This document shows, one piece after another, positions 27,242 through 36,447 of a stretch of DNA of 64,000 bases (positions are counted from its first letter, which is position 1; every line of letters starts with the position of its first letter). The translations under genes and the position numbers were made by a program. The stretch lies in the NCBI RefSeq assembly GCF_000384395.1, contig NZ_ARWE01000001.1:3384501-3448500 (forward strand), read 5' to 3'. The stretch comes from Geopsychrobacter electrodiphilus DSM 16401 (GTDB lineage: Bacteria; Desulfobacterota; Desulfuromonadia; Desulfuromonadales; Geopsychrobacteraceae). The notes below the pieces were generated by a model. The model was not told the DNA's origin. It searched no databases and was given only the letters and a program-made list of their open reading frames with translations.

Positions 27242-28169
27242 GCGCCTGGGACTGGGTCTTTTGGTGCTCGGCCTGGGTCTCTGTGCCTGCCAGCAGGAGC
27301 AGAAACCGTTGATCAGAATCGATCAGCATCTGGTAACCCTGAACGCCTTCCGTCAAGAGATTCAACCGCTGCAGAAGGAATTGGCCCTGCTCCCGCAGGA
27401 GCAGCAGAAACTGCTGCTGCGTCAGGCGCTATCGCAACTGATCGACCAGGAGCTGCTGATGGCCGAAGCACAGCAGCGCGGCATTGAAGTCAGCGAACAG
27501 GAGCTGCAGCAGGAGATAGCGGCCTTACGGGGAAATTACACAGCAGCCGAGTATCAGGACATTCTCCTCAGTTCGGGGCAAAAGCCTGAGCACTGGAAAC
27601 ATCAGCTGCGCATCCGGCTCTTAGGTGTCAAGGTTGCCGCGCGGATCACCGAGGCCAAGATCCATATCAGCCCCACCCAGATCGAAGAATTTTATCTGCA
27701 GCACCGCGCGGACTATAGCCGACCGGAACAGGTTCGGGCACGCCAGATCCTGCTGACAACCACTGAGGAGGCGATCAACCTGCGCAGCCGCCTGATCGCC
27801 GGCGAAACCTTTGCGACCCTGGCAAAACAGCACTCGCTCTCCCCCGAACGGGTCAACGGTGGGGATCTCGGGCTCTTTTCCCGCGGCCAATTCCCCCCCG
27901 AAGTCGATGCTGAACTTTTCAACCTGAAACCGGGCCACATCAGTGACCCGATCAAAAGCCCCTACGGCGTGCACCTCTTCCAGGTCGAGCAGCGCTTTGC
28001 GGCCAGAGTCCTCCCCCTCTCCGAGGTTGAGGGCTCAATTCTCGCAACCCTCAAAGCCCGGGAGGAGACGCGTCTCTACCAGGAATGGCTCCACGCCCGG
28101 CGTGAACGTAGTGATGTCCGCATCGATTGGGAACAGCTGGACAAACTCCACTTCGACAGGGCAGAATAG
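27228..28169 (+). CDS. PpiC-type peptidyl-prolyl isomerase lipoprotein
   Basis: 313 aa with a lipoprotein signal peptide (LGLGLCAC, candidate lipidated Cys near residue 21), a SurA_N-like chaperone region (about 30-160) and one parvulin rotamase domain (about 165-265). The parvulin part has VRARQILLTTTEEA, FATLAKQHSLSPERVNGGDLGLFSRGQFPPE and ISDPIKSPYGVHLFQVEQR. It should fold outer-membrane proteins in the periplasm. It overlaps mfd by 14 bp and is followed by a second SurA-like gene after 43 bp. Confidence 0.91.
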   Translation: MLKLKRLGLGLLVLGLGLCACQQEQKPLIRIDQHLVTLNAFRQEIQPLQKELALLPQEQQKLLLRQALSQLIDQELLMAEAQQRGIEVSEQELQQEIAALRGNYTAAEYQDILLSSGQKPEHWKHQLRIRLLGVKVAARITEAKIHISPTQIEEFYLQHRADYSRPEQVRARQILLTTTEEAINLRSRLIAGETFATLAKQHSLSPERVNGGDLGLFSRGQFPPEVDAELFNLKPGHISDPIKSPYGVHLFQVEQRFAARVLPLSEVEGSILATLKAREETRLYQEWLHARRERSDVRIDWEQLDKLHFDRAE

Positions 28170-28212
28170 CGCCTTCACCAAATTGTCTTAACCCCAAAGG
28201 AATGGAACCCTG

Positions 28213-29154
28213 ATGAAAAAGATCCTCCTGACAAGCCTGCTCCTGCTCTGTGCGACCAGCGTTTTCGCCACCACCCTGATCAAAACTGTGGCGGTCGTCA
28301 ATAACGATGTGGTTACCAGTTACCAACTGGAGAAGAAACTCGCTCTCGTCATGGCGACCAGCGAAGGGAAACGCCAGTTCAGCCAAAAAGAACATGCCGC
28401 CCTGCGGCTGTCCGTCCTCAATGATATGATCGACGATCTGCTGGTGGAACAACGCATTCACGAACTTGGCCTCACGGTGACAGACCAGGAGCTCAACTCG
28501 GCGATCGAAGATGTTCAGCGCCAGAACAAATTAACCAGTGAACAGCTTAAAGATGCCCTTCAGGCCCAGGGGATGTCGTTTGAAGGGTATCGCCAGCAAC
28601 TGCAAAAGGAAATTTTGCGCTACAAGCTGATTGCCAAAGAGGTGCACAGCAAAGTCGAAGTGACCAACGCCGAAATCCGCGCCTATTTCGACGCCCACAA
28701 AGATGAGTACATGACCGTTCCAACCTTGCATCTGTTGCGAATCAGCTATCCTCTGCCCAAGGACGCGACGGCAGAACAAATAACCCAGATCAAGCAAAAG
28801 GCACAGATCGCGCGGCAGCTGCTGCTGGAAGGCAAACCCTTCGCCGAGGTGCTGGCCGGAGTCGGGACTGATGCCAATGGCGGCGACATGGGGACCATGA
28901 TCGAAAAGGAAATGCACCCGGAACTGCACAAGATGGTGGCCACATTAAAGGTCGGTCAGATCAACGAGCCAACAGAAGCTCTCGGCAGCATCCATATCTT
29001 CCAGGTGCTGGAGCGAACCCCGGCGAAGGCAGAACTGACCGATGAGGTCAGCGCTGCCATCGAAAAAATCCTGGCCACGCAGAACAGCGAGAAGCGGTTT
29101 GCCGAATGGAAAAAGGAACTCCGCCAGGATGCCGTTGTCGACATCCGCATCTGA
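28213..29154 (+). CDS. SurA-like periplasmic chaperone / peptidyl-prolyl isomerase
   Basis: 313 aa with a signal peptide (about 1-19), a SurA_N domain (about 25-140: KTVAVVNNDVVTSYQLEKKLALV, LNDMIDDLLVEQRIHELGLTVTDQEL) and one parvulin domain (about 170-275: TLHLLRISYPLPKDATAEQ, FAEVLAGVGTDANGGDMGTMIEKEM). E. coli SurA has two parvulin domains; this shorter form has one. It is the last gene of the nadA/mfd/ppiC/surA run before the terminator at 29191. Confidence 0.9.
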   Translation: MKKILLTSLLLLCATSVFATTLIKTVAVVNNDVVTSYQLEKKLALVMATSEGKRQFSQKEHAALRLSVLNDMIDDLLVEQRIHELGLTVTDQELNSAIEDVQRQNKLTSEQLKDALQAQGMSFEGYRQQLQKEILRYKLIAKEVHSKVEVTNAEIRAYFDAHKDEYMTVPTLHLLRISYPLPKDATAEQITQIKQKAQIARQLLLEGKPFAEVLAGVGTDANGGDMGTMIEKEMHPELHKMVATLKVGQINEPTEALGSIHIFQVLERTPAKAELTDEVSAAIEKILATQNSEKRFAEWKKELRQDAVVDIRI

Positions 29155-29190
29155 CCTTTAAGCTTTCTTATAATTTGAGCTTCAATAAAT

Positions 29191-29217
29191 CGGCCCGGGT
29201 CTTCCAGGCCGTTTTTA
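29191..29217 (+). terminator. Intrinsic terminator after SurA-like gene
   Basis: The stem CGGCCCGG / CCAGGCCG (one mismatch) with a 5-nt loop is followed by TTTTT. It lies 36 bp past the stop. Confidence 0.75.
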
Positions 29218-29311
29218 TTTCTCCCTGACCCTGATCTCATCCTGCTTATTGTCGCGCCCCCCTCTGATCAGATATACTGGTCGATTGATGCGAACCCAAG
29301 GATCTCTTCAT

Positions 29312-30307
29312 ATGCGACCGATCATTATCACCATGGGCGACCCTACCGGAATCGGGCCGGAGCTGATCCTCCGTTCCCTGGCGGCAGGCGGACTTCCGAA
29401 CAGGCCGCTTCTGGTCGTCGGTGACCTACAGGTCCTGCAGAACACCGCAACGCAACTAGGGGTGAAACCGCAAATCTCAACGGATGCCCAAGGCCGCACC
29501 TGCTTTACCCTGAAAGGGAACCGTTTTTCGCTGCAACCCCTTTCGCAGCTCGCCCCTGACAACTTCAGCCCCGGGCACCCCGACGACTGCTGCGGGCGGG
29601 CCATGGTCGCCTATATCGAATGGGCCATCAGCGAATGTCGCGCCGGACGCGCTGCCGCCATGGTGACCTGCCCGATCAACAAGGCGGCGATCAATCGCGC
29701 GGGCTGCCACTTCCCCGGCCATACCGAACTGCTTGGCGAGCGCTGTCAGGCGAAACGCGTGGTGATGATGCTGGCCGGCAGTCACCTCAGGGTGACCCTG
29801 GCGACCATCCATACCGCCCTTGCCAAGGTTCCCGGCTTGCTTGACAGTCAGGAAATTTTTGAGACCATCCGCATCACAGACAAGAGTTTGCGCGAGCATT
29901 TTGGGTTGAAAGTCCCGCGGATTGCAGTTTTGGCCCTCAATCCACATGCTGGGGAAGAAGGACTCTTCGGGGATGAAGAAGAACGCTTCATTCGACCGGC
30001 TATCGCCCTGGCCCAACAGGCCGGGATCTGCGCCAGCGGTCCTCACAGCGCCGACACCCTCTTCTACTTTGCCGCACGCGGCGACTATGACGCCGTGGTC
30101 TGCATGTATCACGACCAGGGATTGATCCCGCTCAAGCTGCTGCATTTCGATGATGCGGTGAATGTCACCCTCGGCCTGCCGATTGTGCGCACCAGTGTCG
30201 ATCATGGCACCGCCTATGATCTGGTCGGCAGCGGACGCGCCAGTATTGCAAGCCTGCAGGCCGCCATCCAGATGGCGGCGCGCATGGCCGATAACCTCAA
30301 ATTCTGA
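29312..30307 (+). CDS. pdxA: 4-hydroxythreonine-4-phosphate dehydrogenase PdxA
   Basis: 331 aa of the PdxA family (pyridoxal phosphate synthesis). [14 protein letters not shown] opens the protein, with [16 protein letters not shown] (first metal His), [15 protein letters not shown] (second) and [14 protein letters not shown] (third), and [12 protein letters not shown] near the end. ATG 29312 has AAGGA 9 bp upstream. uvrA follows after 13 bp, so the two are probably co-transcribed. Confidence 0.95.
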   Translation: MRPIIITMGDPTGIGPELILRSLAAGGLPNRPLLVVGDLQVLQNTATQLGVKPQISTDAQGRTCFTLKGNRFSLQPLSQLAPDNFSPGHPDDCCGRAMVAYIEWAISECRAGRAAAMVTCPINKAAINRAGCHFPGHTELLGERCQAKRVVMMLAGSHLRVTLATIHTALAKVPGLLDSQEIFETIRITDKSLREHFGLKVPRIAVLALNPHAGEEGLFGDEEERFIRPAIALAQQAGICASGPHSADTLFYFAARGDYDAVVCMYHDQGLIPLKLLHFDDAVNVTLGLPIVRTSVDHGTAYDLVGSGRASIASLQAAIQMAARMADNLKF

Positions 30308-30320
30308 AGGTACTTTTTCG

Positions 30321-33131
30321 ATGATAGAAAAGATCAGCATCCGCGGAGCCCGCGAACACAACCTCAAAAATATCGATCTCGATATCCCCCGCGATCAACT
30401 TGTGATTATCACCGGCGTCTCGGGATCAGGCAAGAGCACCCTCGCCTTTGACACCATCTACGCTGAAGGTCAGCGGCGCTATGTCGAAAGCCTCTCGTCC
30501 TACGCCCGCCAGTTTCTGGAGCAGATGGAGAAACCGGATGTCGACCAGATCGATGGCCTGTCGCCCGCCATCTCGATCGAGCAGAAGACCACCTCGCGCA
30601 ACCCGCGCTCGACCGTCGGCACCGTCACCGAAATCTACGATTACCTGCGCCTGCTCTTCGCCCGCGCGGGTGAGATCCACTGCCACCGTTGCGGCCAGCT
30701 GATCAGTTCACAAACGGTTGAGCAGATGGTCGACCGGATCATGCAGACCCCTGAAAAATCCAAAATTATGGTGATGGCGCCACTGGTCCGCGAACGCAAG
30801 GGGGAGTACCGCAAGGAGTTGGCACAACTCCAGGCCGATGGCTTCGTCCGGGTCCGGATCGATGGCAAAATGCACGAACTGGGCGAAGATTTTCAGCTGG
30901 ATAAAAAACGCCAGCACAGTATCGAGGTGGTGATTGATCGTCTGGTGGTAAAACCGGGGATCGAAACCCGGCTCGCCGATTCCATCGAAACGGCGTTGAA
31001 ACTTGCCGACGGCATGGTCCGGATTGAGATTCCCGATGGCGAAACCCGTCTCTTTTCGGCCAAACATGCCTGTATCGATTGCGGCCTCTCCTACCCCGAA
31101 GTCACACCGCGGATGTTTTCTTTTAACAATCCGCATGGTGCCTGCCCTGATTGCAGCGGACTGGGAACACGCAACTATTTTGATATTGAACAGGTCGTCC
31201 CTGACTCCAGCCTGTCGTTGCGCGAAGGCGCCATTGTTCCCTGGGACAGCCGCACCGGTTACTACTATCAGGCAATGCTTGAAGCCCTGTCTGAGCACTA
31301 TCAGTTCAGCATGCGCGTCCCCTTTTCCAACCTCCCTGAGTCAGCGCGTTCAATTCTTTTGAACGGTTCAGGCAAAGAGAAAGTCAGATTCTTCTTTGAT
31401 CAGGGGGAGAATCGCCATCATTACGAAAAGGCGTTTGAAGGGATTCTGCCGAATCTGGAGCGGCGCTATCGTGAAACAGATTCGGACACGGTGCGCGAAA
31501 ATCTCGAAAAGTATATGAGCGTCATCCCCTGTCCGAGCTGCGAGGGGGCGCGCCTGCGTCCTGAATCTCTGCACGTCCAGGTCGCACAGAGAAACATTCA
31601 ACAGGTCTGTGCCATGTCAATCGCCGAGGCAACCGCCTTTTTCCTGAACCTCGAGCTCCCCCCAAAACAGGCCGAAATTGCACGGCGCATACTGAAAGAA
31701 GTGCGCGATCGCCTCGGATTTTTAAGTCACGTCGGGCTCGATTATCTCTCTCTCGACCGCGCGTCAGGGACCCTGTCGGGGGGGGAGGGTCAGCGCATCC
31801 GCCTCGCCACCCAGATCGGATCATCGCTGATGGGGGTGCTTTATATCCTCGACGAACCCTCGATAGGACTCCACCAGCGCGACAACCAGCGGCTGCTTGA
31901 AACCCTGCAGAAACTACGCGATCTCGGCAACACGGTCCTGGTGGTCGAGCATGACGAAGAGACCATGCTGTCAGCTGACTACCTGATCGATATGGGTCCG
32001 GCGGCAGGAGTGCACGGCGGCGAGGTCGTATTCGCCGGACGGCCCAAAGACGTGATCAACTGCGCTGACTCACTGACCGGCCAATATCTGTCGGGCCGAA
32101 TGAAAATTGAGATCCCCAGGCAGCGCCGCACCAGCGAACGCAAGCTTGAACTGAAAGGCGCCAGCGCCAACAATCTGCAGAATGTCGATGTCGAAATCCC
32201 CCTCGGCGTCCTGACCTGTGTGACCGGCGTCTCCGGTTCAGGGAAATCCTCACTGATCATCGAAACCCTCTACAAGGCTCTCGCCCAGAAACTGCATCAC
32301 AATCGGGAAAAAGCCGGGCCGGTCAAACAGATCCTCGGGCTTGAGCAACTCGACAAGGTGATCGACATTGATCAATCGCCCATCGGCCGCACCCCGCGCT
32401 CCAACCCGGCGACCTATACCGGGGTCTTTACCGATATCCGCGAGCTCTATGCACAGCTCCCCGAGGCGAAGATCCGGGGCTACAAACCGGGACGTTTTTC
32501 CTTCAACGTCAAGGGCGGCCGCTGCGAAGCCTGTAGTGGTGATGGAATCATCCGCATCGAAATGCACTTTTTACCCGATGTCTACGTGGAATGCGAGGTC
32601 TGTAAAGGCGCGCGCTATAACCGTGAAACCCTTGAGGTCAAGTACAAAGGAGAGAGTATCGCCGGCTTGCTCGACATGACCGTCAATCAGGCCAGCCTGT
32701 TCATGGAAAACCTGCCGCGGATCAGCAACAAACTCGAAACCCTGCGCGATGTCGGACTGGGCTATATCAAACTGGGACAGAGCGCGACGACACTCTCCGG
32801 GGGGGAAGCCCAACGGGTCAAGCTCTCCCGCGAACTCGGCAAGCGGGCCACCGGGCGCACCATCTATATTCTGGATGAACCGACCACCGGCCTGCATTTC
32901 GCAGACATTCACAAACTGCTGGAAGTCATCGACCGCCTGGTCGAGGGGGGGAATACGGTCGTTGTCATTGAACACAACCTGGATGTCATTAAAACGGCAG
33001 ACTACGTTATAGACCTCGGACCCGAGGGAGGCAAAGGGGGCGGGCAAATCATCGCGGCGGGGACCCCCGAACAGATTGCGCGCTGTGCAGAATCTTACAC
33101 CGGACAGTTTCTCCTGCGCTATCTGAAGTAA
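30321..33131 (+). CDS. uvrA: Excinuclease ABC subunit UvrA
   Basis: A 936-aa UvrA of standard length with two ABC ATPase modules. Walker A sequences are [14 protein letters not shown] and [14 protein letters not shown]. The signatures [14 protein letters not shown] and [15 protein letters not shown] and the Walker B motifs [13 protein letters not shown] and [13 protein letters not shown] are intact. Zinc modules include CHRCGQ and CEACSGDG...CEVCKG. The [21 protein letters not shown] stretch is the family hallmark. UvrA starts nucleotide excision repair and also receives damage from Mfd. No clear LexA box was seen upstream. Confidence 0.97.
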   Translation: MIEKISIRGAREHNLKNIDLDIPRDQLVIITGVSGSGKSTLAFDTIYAEGQRRYVESLSSYARQFLEQMEKPDVDQIDGLSPAISIEQKTTSRNPRSTVGTVTEIYDYLRLLFARAGEIHCHRCGQLISSQTVEQMVDRIMQTPEKSKIMVMAPLVRERKGEYRKELAQLQADGFVRVRIDGKMHELGEDFQLDKKRQHSIEVVIDRLVVKPGIETRLADSIETALKLADGMVRIEIPDGETRLFSAKHACIDCGLSYPEVTPRMFSFNNPHGACPDCSGLGTRNYFDIEQVVPDSSLSLREGAIVPWDSRTGYYYQAMLEALSEHYQFSMRVPFSNLPESARSILLNGSGKEKVRFFFDQGENRHHYEKAFEGILPNLERRYRETDSDTVRENLEKYMSVIPCPSCEGARLRPESLHVQVAQRNIQQVCAMSIAEATAFFLNLELPPKQAEIARRILKEVRDRLGFLSHVGLDYLSLDRASGTLSGGEGQRIRLATQIGSSLMGVLYILDEPSIGLHQRDNQRLLETLQKLRDLGNTVLVVEHDEETMLSADYLIDMGPAAGVHGGEVVFAGRPKDVINCADSLTGQYLSGRMKIEIPRQRRTSERKLELKGASANNLQNVDVEIPLGVLTCVTGVSGSGKSSLIIETLYKALAQKLHHNREKAGPVKQILGLEQLDKVIDIDQSPIGRTPRSNPATYTGVFTDIRELYAQLPEAKIRGYKPGRFSFNVKGGRCEACSGDGIIRIEMHFLPDVYVECEVCKGARYNRETLEVKYKGESIAGLLDMTVNQASLFMENLPRISNKLETLRDVGLGYIKLGQSATTLSGGEAQRVKLSRELGKRATGRTIYILDEPTTGLHFADIHKLLEVIDRLVEGGNTVVVIEHNLDVIKTADYVIDLGPEGGKGGGQIIAAGTPEQIARCAESYTGQFLLRYLK

Positions 33132-33394
33132 AAATGCGCAGTGGTTTCGCCACTACTTCAGACCAGGAGTGTCGCTTTTTTTCCTCTAAGGTGTCAATTT
33201 TGAGGCGGAAATCACTCATTAACGCTTCCGGCTTACGCAGCTCAGAATTAATAATCGAGGCTAACCACCTAAAAGAAGACCCCTGATTTCATTTCAGCCA
33301 TTGATTCCAAAAACTAACCGGCGCGAATGGAATGGGATTTGCAATTCTTTACGATAAGTACTTGCGACCGATAACTCCTGTAACAGGACACTAT

Positions 33395-33793
33395 GTGCTA
33401 AAAAATCTGATCTGCCTGATTCTGCTGACAACCTTCACCTGTGCTTGCGCACCCACGCGCGCCTTGATTCAGTCGGAGCCTCCCGGGGCGATGGTGATCA
33501 TGGATGGCCAGGAACTGGGTGTCACTCCGATCAGCTATAGCCACAAACTCAGTTCCGGTGAGAACCATGAGATATCCCTCCAGCATCTGGGCTTTGAATC
33601 GATCGACATGACCATCAAGGCAGACAAGACGGATTCCAGTGCTCTTAAAAGCTGGCTGACCGCAGGTGTCATCTGGAGTCCGTTGTGGATCGGCACCCTC
33701 TTCACCAAGAAACTTAAAGAGAGCTACATGTTTGTCATGAAACGCAATCCACAGCAGATGACCGCCAGTCTCGGACAAGAAGCGCAAAAATAA
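33395..33793 (+). CDS. Small PEGA-domain lipoprotein-like protein
   Basis: 132 aa. The N-terminal hydrophobic segment ends in TFTCACAPTR, a probable but imperfect lipobox. A PEGA domain follows (about 25-75: ALIQSEPPGAMVIMDGQELGVTPISYSHKLSSGENHEISLQHLGFE), and a second hydrophobic segment (SWLTAGVIWSPLWIGTLF) lies near residue 95. GTG 33395 was preferred because AGGA lies 7 bp upstream; the ATG at 33332 has no ribosome site. PEGA domains are surface or cell-wall-associated beta modules of unknown ligand. The 263 bp between uvrA and this gene hold nothing I can name. Confidence 0.75.
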   Translation: MLKNLICLILLTTFTCACAPTRALIQSEPPGAMVIMDGQELGVTPISYSHKLSSGENHEISLQHLGFESIDMTIKADKTDSSALKSWLTAGVIWSPLWIGTLFTKKLKESYMFVMKRNPQQMTASLGQEAQK

Positions 33794-33823
33794 TTTTTCT
33801 CTCTTTTCGAATAAACTCTTTTT

Positions 33824-33848
33824 AAACCGGCCTATTGGCCGGTTTTTT
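33824..33848 (+). terminator. Intrinsic terminator after PEGA gene
   Basis: The 9-bp stem AAACCGGCC / GGCCGGTTT with loop TATT continues into a T6 tract. Confidence 0.85.
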
Positions 33849-33998
33849 GTTTTTGAGCACGTTTAATAAGTGCCCTGCAGTTGCGATTTTTTTGAATTTC
33901 GGACGCGACTCGATTATGATGAACAGGCAATCAATAAAACCCGGCCTAAGAGACCATCACCTCAACAACCTCCGATGCCACACCCAGGGGAATCGACA

Positions 33999-34334
33999 AT
34001 GGCTGAAAAAATCTGCCCGACCTGCAAAGCAGAACTCAAGGGAAAATACTGGTGCGCCAAATGCAAAACGGTATTTAGATGCCCTCTACCTGGCTGTGAA
34101 ACCGAAATTACCAAACCAGGTACTGAGGACTGTCCGCGCTGCGGGCTCTTTTTTGAAGAGTATCTAAGTCAACGCAAAATGTATCGTCGTTGCCCCAAGT
34201 GCAAAAAAAAGCAGGGGCTCTCCGAACAGCAGTGTCGCGCCTGTCGGCACTGGTTCAACTGCCCGACCTGCGGAGAGAAGGTATCAACCAACACTATCCT
34301 GACCTGTCCACGCTGCGGCACAGGGTTGCGCTGA
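33999..34334 (+). CDS. Small multi-zinc-ribbon protein
   Basis: 111 aa containing eight cysteine pairs: CPTC, CAKC, CPLPGC, CPRC, CPKC, CRAC, CPTC and CPRC. This would make up to four zinc sites. Between them are Lys/Arg-rich segments. ATG 33999 has AGGGG 8 bp upstream. Proteins of this kind bind zinc and often nucleic acid or partner proteins, but I do not recognise a family of known function. It stands alone between two terminators. Confidence 0.75.
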   Translation: MAEKICPTCKAELKGKYWCAKCKTVFRCPLPGCETEITKPGTEDCPRCGLFFEEYLSQRKMYRRCPKCKKKQGLSEQQCRACRHWFNCPTCGEKVSTNTILTCPRCGTGLR

Positions 34335-34354
34335 GAGCATATAACTTTCTTAAA

Positions 34355-34390
34355 AAGAAGGGGCCGGTCATTGCTGACCGGCCCCTTCTT
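34355..34390. terminator. Strong bidirectional terminator
   Basis: The 16-bp perfect stem AAGAAGGGGCCGGTCA / TGACCGGCCCCTTCTT with loop TTGC has T-rich tails on both strands. It serves the zinc-ribbon gene on the plus strand and the small selenoprotein candidate on the minus strand, whose extended stop ends at 34392. Confidence 0.9.
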
Positions 34391-34391
34391 T

Positions 34392-34547
34392 TTATTTTAC
34401 AGTCTCATCGCTGTTCTGCTTTTCGGTCTCCCGCACGGGGAGACTGCAAGAAGCTGACATTCAGGTCTGAACCCCCATGCGCGGCAGAATCCAGCGATTT
34501 AATACGAACCAGACTGCGACTATCCCGAGTAACCAGAGTAAATCCAT
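34392..34547 (-). CDS. Candidate small membrane selenoprotein (UGA read as selenocysteine at codon 29)
   Basis: An ATG at 34547 with AGGAG 8 bp upstream opens MDLLWLLGIVAVWFVLNR, a single TM helix, then WILPRMGVQT and an in-frame TGA at 34463-34461. Reading through gives MSASCSLPVRETEKQNSDETVK and a TAA at 34394-34392, for 51 aa, with U and C spaced UxxxxC. A 7-bp hairpin with a GUG-containing loop starts 16 nt after the TGA, in the window expected of a bacterial SECIS. The frame ends 2 nt before a strong terminator. If the TGA is a stop, the product is a 28-aa membrane peptide. Sec-dependent Geobacter relatives are known to encode many selenoproteins. Function is unknown; a membrane-bound redox role is inference. 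Confidence 0.65.
34426..34444 (-). promoter_or_regulatory. Bacterial SECIS-like hairpin
   Basis: The minus-strand stem GTCTCCC / GGGAGAC (7 bp, perfect) has the apical loop CGTGC. The loop begins 23 nt after the UGA and has G at its second position, matching the general bacterial SECIS model of a loop 16-37 nt after the UGA with G in the first two loop positions. It lies inside the extended coding frame. Confidence 0.6.
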
Positions 34548-34568
34548 AAAGTGTTCTCCTTTAAGTCA

Positions 34569-34597
34569 AGCATAAGCGATCTGTGCCTGTCACGCAA
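34569..34597 (-). promoter_or_regulatory. Possible sigma-70 promoter of the selenoprotein candidate
   Basis: On the minus strand TTGCGT (34597-34592) and TATGCT (34574-34569) are 17 bp apart, ending 21 bp before the start codon. Together with the terminator at 34617-34643, it makes the small gene an independent unit. Confidence 0.45.
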
Positions 34598-34616
34598 TTA
34601 CCAGCTGCTCATCGCT

Positions 34617-34643
34617 AAAAAAAGGCCGGCCCGAAGGCCGGCC
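34617..34643 (-). terminator. Intrinsic terminator of the psr operon
   Basis: On the minus strand the 8-bp stem GGCCGGCC / GGCCGGCC with a stable TTCG tetraloop is followed by T7. It lies 60 bp past the PsrC stop. Confidence 0.92.
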
Positions 34644-34703
34644 AAGGAGGCAGGAATGATCAGGACGTCAATCTGCCCTGACCGGTTGTTCCTCTGGCGA
34701 TTA

Positions 34704-35852
34704 TCAGTGTTGTTCACTTTCAAGATCGAGGGAGACAAACCTTTCAATCAGGGTATAGGCGAACGCGCTGAAGGCGATACAACCGACGACAATCAGCACC
34801 TCAGCAATTGAAGGGGTGTAAGTGAATACACCACCGACAAGCCCTTTGGCGCCCTGACGCATCGGATAAATCTGGCCAGCGATGGTCATGTCATAGCGCA
34901 TGAAAAACATCCCGATTAACGCCATCAGGCTTGCCAGCATCGTGGTAAAGGGGGTTCTATTTTTTCGCAACAACAGCCCCAGGGGAATCAACAGACCGAC
35001 AAGCACTTCACCCAACCAGAAATTAGCTGATAAATCGCCGTTAACCAGGGCCATGACTGGTTCGTAGTGACCGGGTTGCTGACCGTAGAGGCCGACAATC
35101 ACATTCCAGAACACAGAGAAGATCAGAACAAAAATCATCAGGCGCAAAATGCGGCCGAGCAGCCTGATAACACGTTTATCGGTATCATCCATCAGCAGCC
35201 CACGCAGGGCGTGATGAAAGTACATTACCAGACAAATCAGCGCCGTTCCCGAGACCAATGCAGTAATCAGGATATAAACCGGTAGAAAAGCGCCATGCCA
35301 GAACGAGCGTGCCAGGGTTAAGCCGAAGACCGAGCCCAAGACCGAAGGTGCGGCGATGGCAAACAGAAAGCCGAGGGTACCCGTTACCATTGACAGCTTC
35401 TGGTTATCGGTCATGAGCGCATAAAACTCAACAATCAGCACGACCAGATATATGCCGTAAACCGTGCCCATCCACCAGATAGCGGAAGAAAAGTTCGGCG
35501 ACAGCAGGGTATAAATCATATTAAAAGGACGTTCCAGATCCATCCCGATGGCACCAAAAGCCCCCATCAGACAAACGATCGCCAGCAGGATCGCGCGACG
35601 ACAGATCAGGTTGAACTCGTGAAACCCGAACACATGCCCTAAACTGGAGATGAGGCAGAGCCCGGAGCAGGATATCGCCATGAAAACGTAGGTCGAAATC
35701 AAGATGCCCCATGGCACCCCGCGTGAAACGTTAAAGGCATGTTCATGGCCGACCATATAACTGTAGCCCGCGGCACCTACCGCGGCAATCAGACAGGCCC
35801 CGAGGAACGCAAACCACAGGATATAACCAGGTTTTTTAGCCAGGGTTGACAT
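34704..35852 (-). CDS. psrC: NrfD/PsrC-type membrane subunit of the molybdopterin oxidoreductase
   Basis: 382 aa with about ten TM helices of the NrfD/PsrC family. The N-terminal part (SYMVGHEHAFNVSRGVPWGILISTYVFMAISCSG) and MDLERPFNMIYTLLSPNFSSAIWWMG are typical. It should oxidise quinol and pass electrons to the iron-sulfur subunit. No haem-binding motif is seen. It is the last gene of the operon, 12 bp after PsrB and before a strong terminator. The assignment as polysulfide reductase rests on the family and gene order; thiosulfate, tetrathionate or other sulfur oxyanions are possible substrates. Confidence 0.9.
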   Translation of the reverse strand: MSTLAKKPGYILWFAFLGACLIAAVGAAGYSYMVGHEHAFNVSRGVPWGILISTYVFMAISCSGLCLISSLGHVFGFHEFNLICRRAILLAIVCLMGAFGAIGMDLERPFNMIYTLLSPNFSSAIWWMGTVYGIYLVVLIVEFYALMTDNQKLSMVTGTLGFLFAIAAPSVLGSVFGLTLARSFWHGAFLPVYILITALVSGTALICLVMYFHHALRGLLMDDTDKRVIRLLGRILRLMIFVLIFSVFWNVIVGLYGQQPGHYEPVMALVNGDLSANFWLGEVLVGLLIPLGLLLRKNRTPFTTMLASLMALIGMFFMRYDMTIAGQIYPMRQGAKGLVGGVFTYTPSIAEVLIVVGCIAFSAFAYTLIERFVSLDLESEQH

Positions 35853-35864
35853 AGTCGTCTTCTC

Positions 35865-36419
35865 CTAAATCAAATAGAACAGATACGGCTTAGTACCCAT
35901 TTCCGGTTTGAGAACGCGGTGCTTATTTTTAGCCAGCAGCATTGAAACCTCGGAACTGGGATCATTCAGATCTCCAAAGACCCGAACCTTGGTCGGGCAG
36001 GTTTCAACACAGGCCGGAATGCCCCCCACAACTATCCGCTGGATACAGAAGGTGCATTTGTCGATCACACCTGTCTCTTCGTTGTAATAACGTGCGTCAT
36101 AAGGACAGGCCAGCATGCAATATTTACAGCCGATGCATTTATCCGGGTTGACCGTCACGATGCCCCCGGCCGTGATCCCGGTAGCGCTGGTCGGGCAGAC
36201 GGAATTACATGGCGGGTTTTCGCACTGATTACACTGACTCGGCGCGAAACTCTGACCAAGATGGGGATAAGTCCCCCGCAAAGGATCTTCGGTGACCCAA
36301 TTGCGATAGGTCTCATTACCAATCGGAACATTATTTTCCGCCTTGCAGGCCACCGTACAGGCCTTGCAATCGATGCACCGTCTGGTGTCAAGGACGATGG
36401 CGTAGCGTTTTTCTTTCAT
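35865..36419 (-). CDS. psrB: PsrB-type four-cluster ferredoxin subunit
   Basis: 184 aa with four cysteine groups for 4Fe-4S clusters: CIDCKACTVAC, CNQCENPPCNSVCP, CIGCKYCMLACP and CTFC with CVETCP. This is the standard electron-transfer subunit between PsrA and PsrC. It has no signal peptide, so it would cross the membrane as a passenger with the Tat-exported PsrA. It sits 28 bp after psrA and 12 bp before psrC. Confidence 0.94.
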   Translation of the reverse strand: MKEKRYAIVLDTRRCIDCKACTVACKAENNVPIGNETYRNWVTEDPLRGTYPHLGQSFAPSQCNQCENPPCNSVCPTSATGITAGGIVTVNPDKCIGCKYCMLACPYDARYYNEETGVIDKCTFCIQRIVVGGIPACVETCPTKVRVFGDLNDPSSEVSMLLAKNKHRVLKPEMGTKPYLFYLI

Positions 36420-36447
36420 CTTTTCAACTCCTTAACTGCTGCCCCCT

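Noticed and set aside
33132-33394. A terminator or small RNA after uvrA
   Set aside because: A short AGTGG/CCACT hairpin and a later T7 tract are not adjacent, so no terminator could be supported.
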